From Candidatus Brocadiales bacterium (GTDB taxonomy: Bacteria > Planctomycetota > Brocadiia > Brocadiales > Bathyanammoxibiaceae), in assembly GCA_030586765.1 (NCBI GenBank), contig JAUQZZ010000006.1, positions 1 to 28,845 on the forward strand: DNA of 28,845 bases, read 5' to 3'. The notes below the pieces were generated by a model. The model ran no database searches. It saw only the letters and a program-made list of their open reading frames with translations, and had not been told where the DNA came from. Below are positions 13,615 to 21,426 of this stretch, in pieces (positions within the stretch are counted from its first letter, which is position 1; each line of letters starts with the position of its first letter). The position numbers were made by a program, and so were the translations under genes.

Positions 13615-15243
13615 TCAAGGTCTCGGTGGCTTATTGGAGATTAATAGAAGATTGGCCGTTCTTCGGTGAGGCCCCTTCAATTTTTCCACCACAAAGAGGT
13701 CAATTCCAGACCTGGAATTCAATCCTTGATAATCCTCTTCCAGGATAAGGCAGTATACCCTTTCTCTTGAGCTGAGGAAGGGGATGAGGTCGTTTTCAGA
13801 ACCAATGTTCCTAGGGTGACTCTTTGTGTAGAAGACGTGGGCGGGTCTAAAGGTCTTGTAAATAGCCCAAGGGGTTCCGGGTTCAATTAGATTAGCAATC
13901 CTCAGACAAAGGGGTTTTTCAGACCTATTCTCGTTTTGCCAGGGGAAGAGGAGTCTGTCATAGGTCATTTCAAAGGTGCAGGTCGCTAGAAAGATGAAGG
14001 CAAAAAGTACCGCAGACTGCCCTGACTGGTAACTAACCCGCAGGGCCCATAGGAGGGTGATGAGACCTAGAGACATGATGGCTATACCTGTGGGGGAAAA
14101 GATGGGCTCATGGATGTGACTCTTAAAGAAGGTCCAGGCAACCACTGCACCCAGGGGAATGCCAAGCGCTGCAACAATGGCTTTTTTCCTGCCAGACCAA
14201 TCGTTTAAAGGTCTTTTTTCCATGTATCCGTCCCAGAGGTTCCCCACCAGGAGGGCCACAGCTGGATAGAGAGGGAGAATGTATCTACTGAATTTCTGCA
14301 AGGCTATGCAGAAGGTGAGCAGGATGATAAAGAACCACAGGCAAGGAAACTCCAACCCCTTATTCTCTCTCATACTCATACCACCCTTTACGGCCTTATA
14401 AAAAATACTAGGGAGGAAGAGGGACCAGGGTAATGTGCCAGCCAAAACCTCCGTGAAATAGAAGAGGAATTTCCCTGCCCCAAGGGGGGTCTTTATGTGG
14501 GACTCAAATTGTCCAAAAAGGCCTTCTATGTAGCCCCTCCCTTCTATCCAGTAGGCCGGCAGTAGCCAGACCAGGATAGTGGCAGTAGCTATGAGCCCAC
14601 CCAGTAAGGGTTGTGTCTCTCTAAGTAGGGCCAGCTCTTTGCGCCTCCATAAGAAGATAAAGATGACGGCCCCCACCAGTAGAAAGGCCAGAGGCCCCTT
14701 CTTTGTTATGGCTGCCAGCCCCATGAGGAGCCAGGTCATAAGAAAGTATTTCCTCCTTCTAGCTGGGTCAGTGTATCCGAAGTAGAAGGCGGCCAGGGAG
14801 GAGGTAATAAAGAAGGCAAAGGGCACGTCCAGTCTTGTAATACAGCCGAACTTATGAAACTGCGGCAGGCTGGCCAGGACCATGGCCCCTAGTAGGCCTG
14901 CCCGCATACTAAAGAGCCTTTTCCCCAAGAAGTAAACCACCAGGATGGTGCCCAGGGCAGAGAGGGAGGAGGGTAGTATAGCAGTAAACTCTGTTACGTC
15001 TCCTCGAGGTAGGCTGAAGAGGGCCTCCAGCCAGAAGTATAGCGGCGGCTCGCCATGGTAAGGCAGGCCATTAAAATGCAGGGCAAACCAGTGCCCCTCC
15101 AATAGTGCTTCCCTGGCTACCTGGGCGTATTTAGGTTCATCAGTTCCAGAAAAATCTCTGCCCCAGTGATTGGGAAAATATAGTAGGAGCCAAAGGCCTA
15201 CCAGGAGGAGGACGAAAAATCTATCATTACTATTTTTCCTCAT
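13615..15243 (-). CDS. ArnT-like GT-C glycosyltransferase (paralogue C, intact DE motif)
   Basis: A 542-residue polytopic protein of the ArnT/PMT superfamily. The first periplasmic loop is WGRDFSGTDEPKYAQVAREALL with Asp35-Glu36 preserved, so this copy is the best candidate for a catalytically active enzyme among the three tandem paralogues. The acceptor-loop text GEPPLYFWLEAL, the helix FGYTDPARRRKYFLMTWLLMGL and the charged tail domain (FYTKSHPRNIGSENDL, RVYCLILEEDYQ) line up with the neighbours. It overlaps the next gene upstream by 14 bases. The donor is probably a polyprenyl-phosphate sugar made by the GT2 at 18512-19246; acceptor unknown. Confidence 0.88.
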   Translation of the reverse strand: MRKNSNDRFFVLLLVGLWLLLYFPNHWGRDFSGTDEPKYAQVAREALLEGHWFALHFNGLPYHGEPPLYFWLEALFSLPRGDVTEFTAILPSSLSALGTILVVYFLGKRLFSMRAGLLGAMVLASLPQFHKFGCITRLDVPFAFFITSSLAAFYFGYTDPARRRKYFLMTWLLMGLAAITKKGPLAFLLVGAVIFIFLWRRKELALLRETQPLLGGLIATATILVWLLPAYWIEGRGYIEGLFGQFESHIKTPLGAGKFLFYFTEVLAGTLPWSLFLPSIFYKAVKGGMSMRENKGLEFPCLWFFIILLTFCIALQKFSRYILPLYPAVALLVGNLWDGYMEKRPLNDWSGRKKAIVAALGIPLGAVVAWTFFKSHIHEPIFSPTGIAIMSLGLITLLWALRVSYQSGQSAVLFAFIFLATCTFEMTYDRLLFPWQNENRSEKPLCLRIANLIEPGTPWAIYKTFRPAHVFYTKSHPRNIGSENDLIPFLSSRERVYCLILEEDYQGLNSRSGIDLFVVEKLKGPHRRTANLLLISNKPPRP

Positions 15244-16843
15244 GATTTGGTTTATTGGACACCAGTATCAATTTACCATCGTAGCCCCTTTTTACCTCTG
15301 TTATTTTGAAGGTAAAGAGCTTAATTTTCTGGTAGTCCCCTTCACTTAAGAGGCAGTAGGCCCTCCCTTCTGAGGTGAAGAAGCTGGTAAGGCCTTCTTC
15401 TGATGAGAGTTGTCTAACACGAGTCTTAGTATAAAAGACATAATCTGGGTTGAAGAAAGCGAAGTTATATACGGCCAGAGATGAACCTGACTCCATGACC
15501 CGAAGAATCTCCTCGCAGACGGCCCTTTCAATACCTGCGTTACTCTCCCTGGGTAGGGAGAGTCTCATATAGGTCATTTCAAAGCTAGTAATTACTAGAA
15601 AGAGGCTGAGAAAGATAACCCTGTACTGGCTGGCCCGAAGGGCCAGCCAGACTGCAACCCCTAGGGCTGTAAAAGAGAAGGCCACAAGGCCTTTCAGGGT
15701 AGGGGTAGAAAGGGCCCCAGAGGCTATCAGCTCCATAAGCACTCCTGAAGAAAGAGAAATGACTACGACAGGCACTACTTTTATTTTAGGCCAAAAGGGA
15801 GAGGCCTTTTCTATGTAGGTGTCCCAGAGGCAGGCGAGCATAAGGGCTACGGCGGGATAAAGCGTAAGGACGTACCGGCTCTTCTTGGATAAAAGAATAC
15901 AGAAGATGATGAACATAGCAGCGAACCATAGGAAGGGCAAGCGAAGGCCTTCTCTTTTTTCAGCCGTAGCTTTTCTAAGATAGAAAAAGAAAGCAGGAAG
16001 GAGAAGGGTCCAGGGTAGCAGGCCTACGAAGACCTCACAAAGGTAGTAGAAGGGCTTAATGTATCTAGGGGTTTGCTTTAGATGAAATTCAAAGTGTCCC
16101 AGTAGACCCTGGATGTAGTACGGACCTCCTTGAATATATGCTGGAAGAAGCCAGACCATCATTAGAGCCAGGATGAGGATAGATCCCAGAAGGAGTTCTG
16201 TCTCTTTCAAACGGTGGAGCTCCCTGCGACTGGCCAGGTGCAGGAGGATAACAGGAGGGATAAGAAGAAACCCAAGGCCCTTGGTAAGGATGGCAAGGGC
16301 CATAAGTAACCAGCCCCAGAGGAAATATTTCTTCTTGTTCACAGTGGAGTTGAGGCCGTAATAAAAGGCGGCAATGCTAGAAGCTATAAAGAATGTGAGA
16401 AGCATCTCCAGTTTTCCCACGCAGGCGTATTTCTGAAACTGAGGACTAGAGGCCAGGATTACACCAGCCAGGAAGCCCGTACGTACGCTGAAAAGGCTTT
16501 TTCCCAGATAAAAGACCACAAGGACTGTGCCCAAGGCAGAAAGGGCTAGGGGAAGCCTCAGGGAGAAAGGTGTTACATCACCAAAGGGCATGCTCAGCAG
16601 GGCAATGAACCAGAAATAAAGTGGGGGTTTATTGCAGTATACCTCGCCATTATAGTGGAGTGCAAACCAATGCCCTTCCCAGAGGGTCTCCCTGGCTACC
16701 TGGGCATAAAGGGTCTCACGTCCGCTCCAGAAATCTCTTCCCCCTAGATTGGGAAGGTATAGGGCCAGGCAGAGGATAGCTAGCAGGAAGGGGAGAAACC
16801 CTTCCTTTGATGATATTTCTTTACTCAGGTATCCTTTCATCAT
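15230..16843 (-). CDS. ArnT-like GT-C family protein (paralogue B, DE motif changed to RE)
   Basis: A 537-residue paralogue of the flanking GT-C proteins with the same helix pattern, KPPLYFWFIAL loop and C-terminal tail (FYTKTRVRQLSSEEGL, RAYCLLSEGDYQKIKLF). In the first periplasmic loop the usual DE pair is Arg42-Glu43 (RDFWSGRETLYAQ; codon CGT at 16718-16720). In ArnT and PMT enzymes that Asp is part of the active site, so this copy is either inactive, accessory, or uses another acid. The reading frame is otherwise undamaged and the rest is well conserved, which argues against simple decay. The start is one of two consecutive ATGs at 16843; no good ribosome site. Twenty bases separate it from paralogue A. 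Confidence 0.85.
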   Translation of the reverse strand: MMKGYLSKEISSKEGFLPFLLAILCLALYLPNLGGRDFWSGRETLYAQVARETLWEGHWFALHYNGEVYCNKPPLYFWFIALLSMPFGDVTPFSLRLPLALSALGTVLVVFYLGKSLFSVRTGFLAGVILASSPQFQKYACVGKLEMLLTFFIASSIAAFYYGLNSTVNKKKYFLWGWLLMALAILTKGLGFLLIPPVILLHLASRRELHRLKETELLLGSILILALMMVWLLPAYIQGGPYYIQGLLGHFEFHLKQTPRYIKPFYYLCEVFVGLLPWTLLLPAFFFYLRKATAEKREGLRLPFLWFAAMFIIFCILLSKKSRYVLTLYPAVALMLACLWDTYIEKASPFWPKIKVVPVVVISLSSGVLMELIASGALSTPTLKGLVAFSFTALGVAVWLALRASQYRVIFLSLFLVITSFEMTYMRLSLPRESNAGIERAVCEEILRVMESGSSLAVYNFAFFNPDYVFYTKTRVRQLSSEEGLTSFFTSEGRAYCLLSEGDYQKIKLFTFKITEVKRGYDGKLILVSNKPNHEEK

Positions 16844-16863
16844 GATACATTTAGTGTTAGGGA

Positions 16864-18528
16864 TTAGCCTTTTGGCATATTACAGACCAGGACGAGGTCA
16901 TCGTCCTTCTTCTTTTTTCCTTCAAACTCTAGTACTTTGTACACGGTTAGTTTAATAGCCGCGTAGTCCCTTTCTCTTAGCAGGCAATATACCCTTTCTG
17001 GGGAGGAAAGGAATTGGTTTAGGTCTGCCTCCGAAGGGATGCATTTCGGATACATCTTTGTGTAGAAGGGATAGGCAGGCCTAAAGGAGTTGTAAACCGC
17101 CCAGGGGGAACCAGGTGCCATTACCCTAAGCATTTCCTGGCAGAGGTATTTTTCAGACCTTTTTTCATTCTCCCTGGGCAGGCGGAATTGATAATAGCTG
17201 AACTCAAAGACTACAAAGGTTAGAAGTAGGGACAAAAAGAGTAGCCTGAACTGCGCCGCTTTTAAGGCAAAGTATATCCCAGCTATTAGGGGTATTGTCA
17301 CCAGGGCTATGTTTATGGCTGGTGCGGGAAGACCATGGGAAATAAGCAGGGCTATCTCCAGCCCAAGGATGGAGGCTAAGAGTAGAAGGGGCAGTGCCTT
17401 TATTTTGGGCCAGGGGAGGGTGGGTCTTTCTAAATAACCCTCCCATGGGGCAGCAGCCAGAAGGGCCGCTGCTGGGTAAAGAGGCAGGAGATACCTACTG
17501 TGTTTACTAGCAATCAGGCTAAGGGATATAAACATTGCCATGAACCAGAGGCAGGGGAAACGTAAGTACTCGCTCTTCTTACGGAAGAAAAGGAAGATAG
17601 CCACAATCATAAATAAAGACCAAGGCCCTAGCCCTATAAGAATTTCAGGGATGTAGAAATAGAAGGGCTTTGCGTGGGGCTCCTCCGTTGCATAGACGGT
17701 TAAGAGCCTAAATAACTCCTTGATATAGTAATAGCCTTCTTTCGGATAATATAACTCTTCATTTGGGGAGGTAAAGAGCATAAAGAAATTTTTAATGTGG
17801 TTAAGGCCTTCTTCTGAGAGGTTATGGCCTTCTTCTGAAAGGGCAAGGAACATCCAGCCCAGAATTGTAGCAATAAAGACAAGGCTTCCGGAAAGAGGTG
17901 TTATTTCCTTTAGGCGGCGCAATTCCCCCCTTGAGAACAGGTAAAGGAAGACTACTATGGCCACAAGGACAGGCGCCAGAGGGCCCTTTACAAGGACGGT
18001 CAGGGCTGCACAAAACCAGGCCAGGAGGTAGTAAGTCTTTCTGGAAGAAGAGGTATAACCCAGGTAAAAGGCGACGAGACTGGAGGTGACGAGGAAGGCC
18101 AGGGGCATATCTATCCTCACCATGCAGGCAGACTGCTGATACTGGGGCGAGGTAGCCAGGATTAAACCAGCCAGGAGGCCAAGACGCTCACTGAAGAGTT
18201 TCTTACCCAGGAAGTAGACCAAAAGGACCATACCCAAGGCACTAAGGGCAGAGGGGAGACGGGCAGTGAATTCTGTGACATCCCCAACAGGCCAGCTCGC
18301 CAGGGCCATGAGCAAGAAATAGAGGGGGGGTTTAGTATAGTATATCTCGCCGTTGAAATGAGGCATAAACCAGTGCCCCTCCAATAGGGCCTCCCTGGCC
18401 ACCTGGGCATACTGAGGCTCTACACTCCCCCAGAGGTCTCTATTTCCAAGGTTGGGCAGGTAAAGGAATAAACAAAGGACAGTTAAGATTATTGCCCCAG
18501 AACCTTCTTTTCTAAGAAGTCCGTTCAT
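16864..18528 (-). CDS. ArnT-like GT-C family protein (paralogue A, DE motif changed to VE, with internal duplication)
   Basis: A 554-residue paralogue. The first loop reads RDLWGSVEPQYAQVAREALL: the catalytic-position Asp is Val36 (codon GTA at 18421-18423) while Glu37 remains. The acceptor-loop KPPLYFLLMAL and the tail domain (PFYTKMYPKCIPSEADL, RVYCLLRERDYAAIKL) match the other copies. It is longer than its neighbours because residues 231 to about 285 hold an insertion: a seven-residue repeat (SEEGHNL, SEEGLNH) and then two related blocks (EGLNHIKNFFMLF and EGYYYIKELFRLL) where the paralogues have one. Its start overlaps the upstream GT2 gene by 17 bases. It may be a non-catalytic partner or act on a different substrate. 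Confidence 0.85.
   Translation of the reverse strand: MNGLLRKEGSGAIILTVLCLFLYLPNLGNRDLWGSVEPQYAQVAREALLEGHWFMPHFNGEIYYTKPPLYFLLMALASWPVGDVTEFTARLPSALSALGMVLLVYFLGKKLFSERLGLLAGLILATSPQYQQSACMVRIDMPLAFLVTSSLVAFYLGYTSSSRKTYYLLAWFCAALTVLVKGPLAPVLVAIVVFLYLFSRGELRRLKEITPLSGSLVFIATILGWMFLALSEEGHNLSEEGLNHIKNFFMLFTSPNEELYYPKEGYYYIKELFRLLTVYATEEPHAKPFYFYIPEILIGLGPWSLFMIVAIFLFFRKKSEYLRFPCLWFMAMFISLSLIASKHSRYLLPLYPAAALLAAAPWEGYLERPTLPWPKIKALPLLLLASILGLEIALLISHGLPAPAINIALVTIPLIAGIYFALKAAQFRLLFLSLLLTFVVFEFSYYQFRLPRENEKRSEKYLCQEMLRVMAPGSPWAVYNSFRPAYPFYTKMYPKCIPSEADLNQFLSSPERVYCLLRERDYAAIKLTVYKVLEFEGKKKKDDDLVLVCNMPKG
17805..17838. repeat. Direct repeat of 13 bases with 21-base period inside GT-C paralogue A
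   Basis: GGCCTTCTTCTGA occurs at 17805-17817 and again at 17826-17838. The 21-base period equals seven codons, so the duplication keeps frame and encodes SEEGHNL/SEEGLNH. It marks the insertion that distinguishes this paralogue. Confidence 0.75.
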
Positions 18529-19246
18529 CTAGTTCTTCTAATACCTCGTAATCTAACCGTCTACTCTGCATCCACTTCACTGCTAAGAGGTCTATAAGGA
18601 ACTTGAAGAGCCGATTACGGATGTTATACTTGGACTGCCCAGATTTCCTAGGGTAGTGGGCTATAGGCACCTCTGCCACACGGAATCCTTCTATCCTGCA
18701 GAGGGTAGGATAGAAGCGGTGGAGTCCCTTAAACAATTTTATCTTCTCTACCACCGCTTTCCTCATGGCTCTTAGGGGTGAACCTGCATCTGTTGGTGAA
18801 TCACCCATGAGCTTGCTCCTCAAGAGATTACCTCCCCAAGAGACCATTCTCCTGACCAATTTGTCCTTTCTCTCCGCCCTAACGCCCCAGGCAACGTCAT
18901 GGTCTTTTAGCTCCTCCAAAAGCTTAGGGATGTCTTTGGGGTCGCTTTGAAGGTCGGAGTCCATAGCCACGATTACCTGGCCCCTTGCCTTCTTGAAGCC
19001 TGCATCCAGGGCAGCCGTCTCGCCGCAGTTCTCCTTGAATCGAATTACCTTTAGAGAAGGGTGACTAGTATGGAGCTTCCTTAATACCTCAAAGCTTCCG
19101 TCCGTACTTCCGTCATCAACAAAGATAATCTCATAGGGGTTACCTAACCCCCCAAGAACCTCTTGGAGCTTGGAGAGGAGTTCCTCCAGGCTCCCTGCCT
19201 CGTTATGCACGGGCAGAACAATGGAAAGCTTTTCCTTACTATCCAC
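18512..19246 (-). CDS. GT2 polyprenyl-phosphate sugar synthase (DPM1/ArnC-like, no membrane tail)
   Basis: A 244-residue soluble or peripheral GT2 enzyme: LSIVLPVHNEAGSL, FVDDGSTDGS (42-51), the metal-binding AMDSDLQSDPKD (about 95-105), then GSPLRAMRKAVV and YPRKSGQSKYNIRNR, the pattern of dolichyl/undecaprenyl-phosphate mannose-type synthases. Unlike the GT2 at 9598 it ends without transmembrane helices, as DPM1-type catalytic subunits do. The start is GTG at 19246, with no clear Shine-Dalgarno. It sits between the amino-sugar genes and the GT-C genes, exactly where ArnC would stand relative to ArnB and ArnT; it likely loads the activated sugar onto the lipid carrier used by the GT-C enzymes. 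Confidence 0.9.
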   Translation of the reverse strand: MDSKEKLSIVLPVHNEAGSLEELLSKLQEVLGGLGNPYEIIFVDDGSTDGSFEVLRKLHTSHPSLKVIRFKENCGETAALDAGFKKARGQVIVAMDSDLQSDPKDIPKLLEELKDHDVAWGVRAERKDKLVRRMVSWGGNLLRSKLMGDSPTDAGSPLRAMRKAVVEKIKLFKGLHRFYPTLCRIEGFRVAEVPIAHYPRKSGQSKYNIRNRLFKFLIDLLAVKWMQSRRLDYEVLEELDERTS

Positions 19247-19275
19247 AGATAATCGAAGACCTGTCTTCCCTTGAG

Positions 19276-20400
19276 TTACTTCACATTAAGCTTAATAGCC
19301 TCAACGATCCGTCTAATCTGTTCCTGTGTCATTTCGGGGTAGATGGGCAGGCTCAGTATCTTGGAGGCAGCCTCCTCTGCCCTGGGGAAAAACCCCTTCC
19401 CCAGGCCAAGGTAGGAGAAGGCAGGTTGGAGGTGTAGGGGGTGAGGGTAATGGATGCCTGTCTCGATACCTTCCTCTTTTAACTCGGACCTCAAGAGGTC
19501 TCTATCCTCTACCTTTATCACGTAGAGGTGGTAGACGTGACGGAGACCCTGGGCTACCTTTGGGGTGGTAACCCCCTTAATGGGAGCTAGGAGCTTATCA
19601 TAGTAATGGGCATGCTGTCTTCTTCTTTCATTCCAGTTCTCAAGGTACTTTAATTTGACGGATAGGATAGCTGCCTGGAGGGTGTCCAGTCTGCTGTTAT
19701 GACCCTCTATCTCGTGGAGGTATTTCTCCTTTCTACCGTGATCCCTTAGCATGCGTACCCTCTCGGCAATCTTCTCATCGGAGGTCACCACAGCCCCTCC
19801 ATCGCCGTAGGCTCCGAGGTTCTTGGAAGGGAAGAAGCTGAAGCAGGCTACTTCCCCCAGGGTGCCCACCCTTTTACCCTTGTACTCTGCCCCATGGGCC
19901 TGGGCCGCATCCTCTATTAGCTTAAGACCATGTGTCCTAGCTATATCTTTTAATTCATCCATCTCCGCGGGCTGGCCATAGAGGTGTACTGATATTATGG
20001 CCCTGGTCTTCCTGGTTATCTTTTTCTTGACCTCTTTTGGGTCTATATTAAAGGTTTCAGGATGGATGTCGGCGAAGACCACCCTTGCCCTGGCCAGGCT
20101 AATGGCCTCAGCCGTAGGGGCAGCGGTGTTGGGAGCGGTAATGACCTCGTCTCCTTGACCTATTTCCAGGGCCTTTAGTGCCAGCACCAGGGCATCGGTG
20201 CCGCTGGCCACACCAATGGCGAAGGGGCTATTGCAGAATCTTGCAAAACCCGCCTCAAATTCCCTTACACGTCTTCCCAGGATAAAGGTGCCCTCTTCTA
20301 TAACCTCTTTTATGGTGGACAAGATTTCTTCTTGGATACCTTGATACTGGGCCTTGAGGTCAACCAGCTTGATATCTTCCACAGCAACCGTGTTCTTCAT
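19276..20400 (-). CDS. DegT/DnrJ/EryC1/StrS-family PLP sugar aminotransferase (GnnB/WbpE/FdtB-like)
   Basis: A 374-residue PLP enzyme. The cofactor lysine is Lys193 in SFFPSKNLGAYGDGG and the ring-nitrogen Asp is Asp164 in LIEDAAQAHGAEYKG; GVASGTDALVLAL and YGQPAEMDEL are further family signatures. It converts a keto group of a nucleotide sugar to an amine, normally with glutamate. Next to a Gfo/Idh dehydrogenase this indicates a 3-keto to 3-amino conversion, as with GnnA/GnnB (lipid A GlcNAc3N) or WlbA/WlbC. The start is the ATG at 20400, with GGGAG five bases ahead; a longer frame to 20541 lies inside the preceding gene and carries no family sequence. Gap to the Gfo/Idh gene is 14 bases. 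Confidence 0.92.
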   Translation of the reverse strand: MKNTVAVEDIKLVDLKAQYQGIQEEILSTIKEVIEEGTFILGRRVREFEAGFARFCNSPFAIGVASGTDALVLALKALEIGQGDEVITAPNTAAPTAEAISLARARVVFADIHPETFNIDPKEVKKKITRKTRAIISVHLYGQPAEMDELKDIARTHGLKLIEDAAQAHGAEYKGKRVGTLGEVACFSFFPSKNLGAYGDGGAVVTSDEKIAERVRMLRDHGRKEKYLHEIEGHNSRLDTLQAAILSVKLKYLENWNERRRQHAHYYDKLLAPIKGVTTPKVAQGLRHVYHLYVIKVEDRDLLRSELKEEGIETGIHYPHPLHLQPAFSYLGLGKGFFPRAEEAASKILSLPIYPEMTQEQIRRIVEAIKLNVK

Positions 20401-20414
20401 AGGTCTCCCTTGTG

Positions 20415-21425
20415 TTATTGGTGGCCTATCTTTATGGGTACTCCATCCTTCTTCAGCGACTCTTGGGCAGATTCCAGGACCCTGACTACCCTTAGTCCGT
20501 TTCTGCCATCGGTAAGGGGTCTTAGACCCTTTTCTATGCACTCTACAAAATGTTTACATTCCTCATAAAGTGGCTCATAATCCTCTAGTTCAGGGGTTAC
20601 CACCGTGCCTTTTTTCTTTGTATATTTATCCCGCATTTGATTGAAGCCCTCAGCACAGAGTTCGTTTCTTACGACCTTTACTTTCCCATTGCTACTAAGT
20701 TCGTCGTAGACAATCATGTTCTTACTGCCTACCACGGTGGTAGTTCTGGTCCTCTGTGGACTGAGCCAGCTGACGTGTATTTCTGCATTGATGCCGGAGG
20801 GGAATTCCAGGCTCATGTGCACCACATCTTCTACATCCTTTTGCAGGTAGCTGTAGCCCCTGGCACTAACACTCCTTGGCTCCTCACCAAGCCAGTAAAG
20901 CATTATGGAGACATCGTGAGGGGCTATGTTCCACATAGCGTTAACGTCTGCCTTAACAGTGCCCAGGTCTGTCCTCTCCGAGTAGAGGTGGTAGATATCA
21001 CCCAGCATTCCAGCCTTGATACATTCCTTGACCTTTCTCACGGCAGGATTATATTCAAAGACGTGACCTACCATCAACACCAGTTTACGGTCTTCTGCCA
21101 ACTGGATGAGGTTCTGGCACTCCTTAGCCGTAAGGGCCAGGGGCTTTTCTACAAAGGCGTGTTTTCCCTGGAGCAGGGCAGCCTTCGCCATCTCGTAGTG
21201 ATAGGCAGGCTGGACAGCGATTACCACGGCCTTTATTTCCTCATCCTCCAGGAGGGTAGAGTAATCTTTGCAAAGCTTTAAGCCTGGATATGTCTTACTT
21301 ATTATATCTCGCCTGGTCTCATTCTTTTCGCAGACGGTATGCACCATTTGTTGGTCTATCTTTAGAAAATTCCTTATGAGGTTAGGCCCCCAGTAACCTG
21401 CCCCTACTACTGCCAGCGTTATCAT
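20415..21425 (-). CDS. Gfo/Idh/MocA-family NAD-dependent sugar oxidoreductase (GnnA/WlbA-like)
   Basis: A 336-residue enzyme. The Rossmann motif VVGAGYWGPN is at 6-15, the family EKP signature at 93-95 (FVEKPLAL), and the catalytic-side text GHVFEYNPAVRKVKE and WNIAPHDVSIMLYWLG (His170/Asp171) follows. It would oxidise a nucleotide-sugar hydroxyl, supplying the keto sugar to the DegT aminotransferase encoded 14 bases downstream. The pair matches GnnA/GnnB (UDP-GlcNAc to UDP-GlcNAc3N) or WbpB/WlbA with its aminotransferase (UDP-GlcNAcA to the 3-amino form); sequence alone does not decide. No N-acetyltransferase adjoins, which would fit GnnA/GnnB better. It starts one base after the stop of the upstream gene. 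Confidence 0.9.
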   Translation of the reverse strand: MITLAVVGAGYWGPNLIRNFLKIDQQMVHTVCEKNETRRDIISKTYPGLKLCKDYSTLLEDEEIKAVVIAVQPAYHYEMAKAALLQGKHAFVEKPLALTAKECQNLIQLAEDRKLVLMVGHVFEYNPAVRKVKECIKAGMLGDIYHLYSERTDLGTVKADVNAMWNIAPHDVSIMLYWLGEEPRSVSARGYSYLQKDVEDVVHMSLEFPSGINAEIHVSWLSPQRTRTTTVVGSKNMIVYDELSSNGKVKVVRNELCAEGFNQMRDKYTKKKGTVVTPELEDYEPLYEECKHFVECIEKGLRPLTDGRNGLRVVRVLESAQESLKKDGVPIKIGHQ

Positions 21426-21426
21426 A

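Noticed and set aside
20401..20541. A 47-residue N-terminal extension of the DegT aminotransferase
   Set aside because: It lies inside the upstream Gfo/Idh gene in another frame, lacks family similarity, and the ATG at 20400 has its own good ribosome site.
20637..21281. A 214-residue plus-strand open frame antisense to the Gfo/Idh gene
   Set aside because: Long but a shadow: the opposite strand encodes a complete oxidoreductase with all motifs, and this frame shows no recognisable domain.
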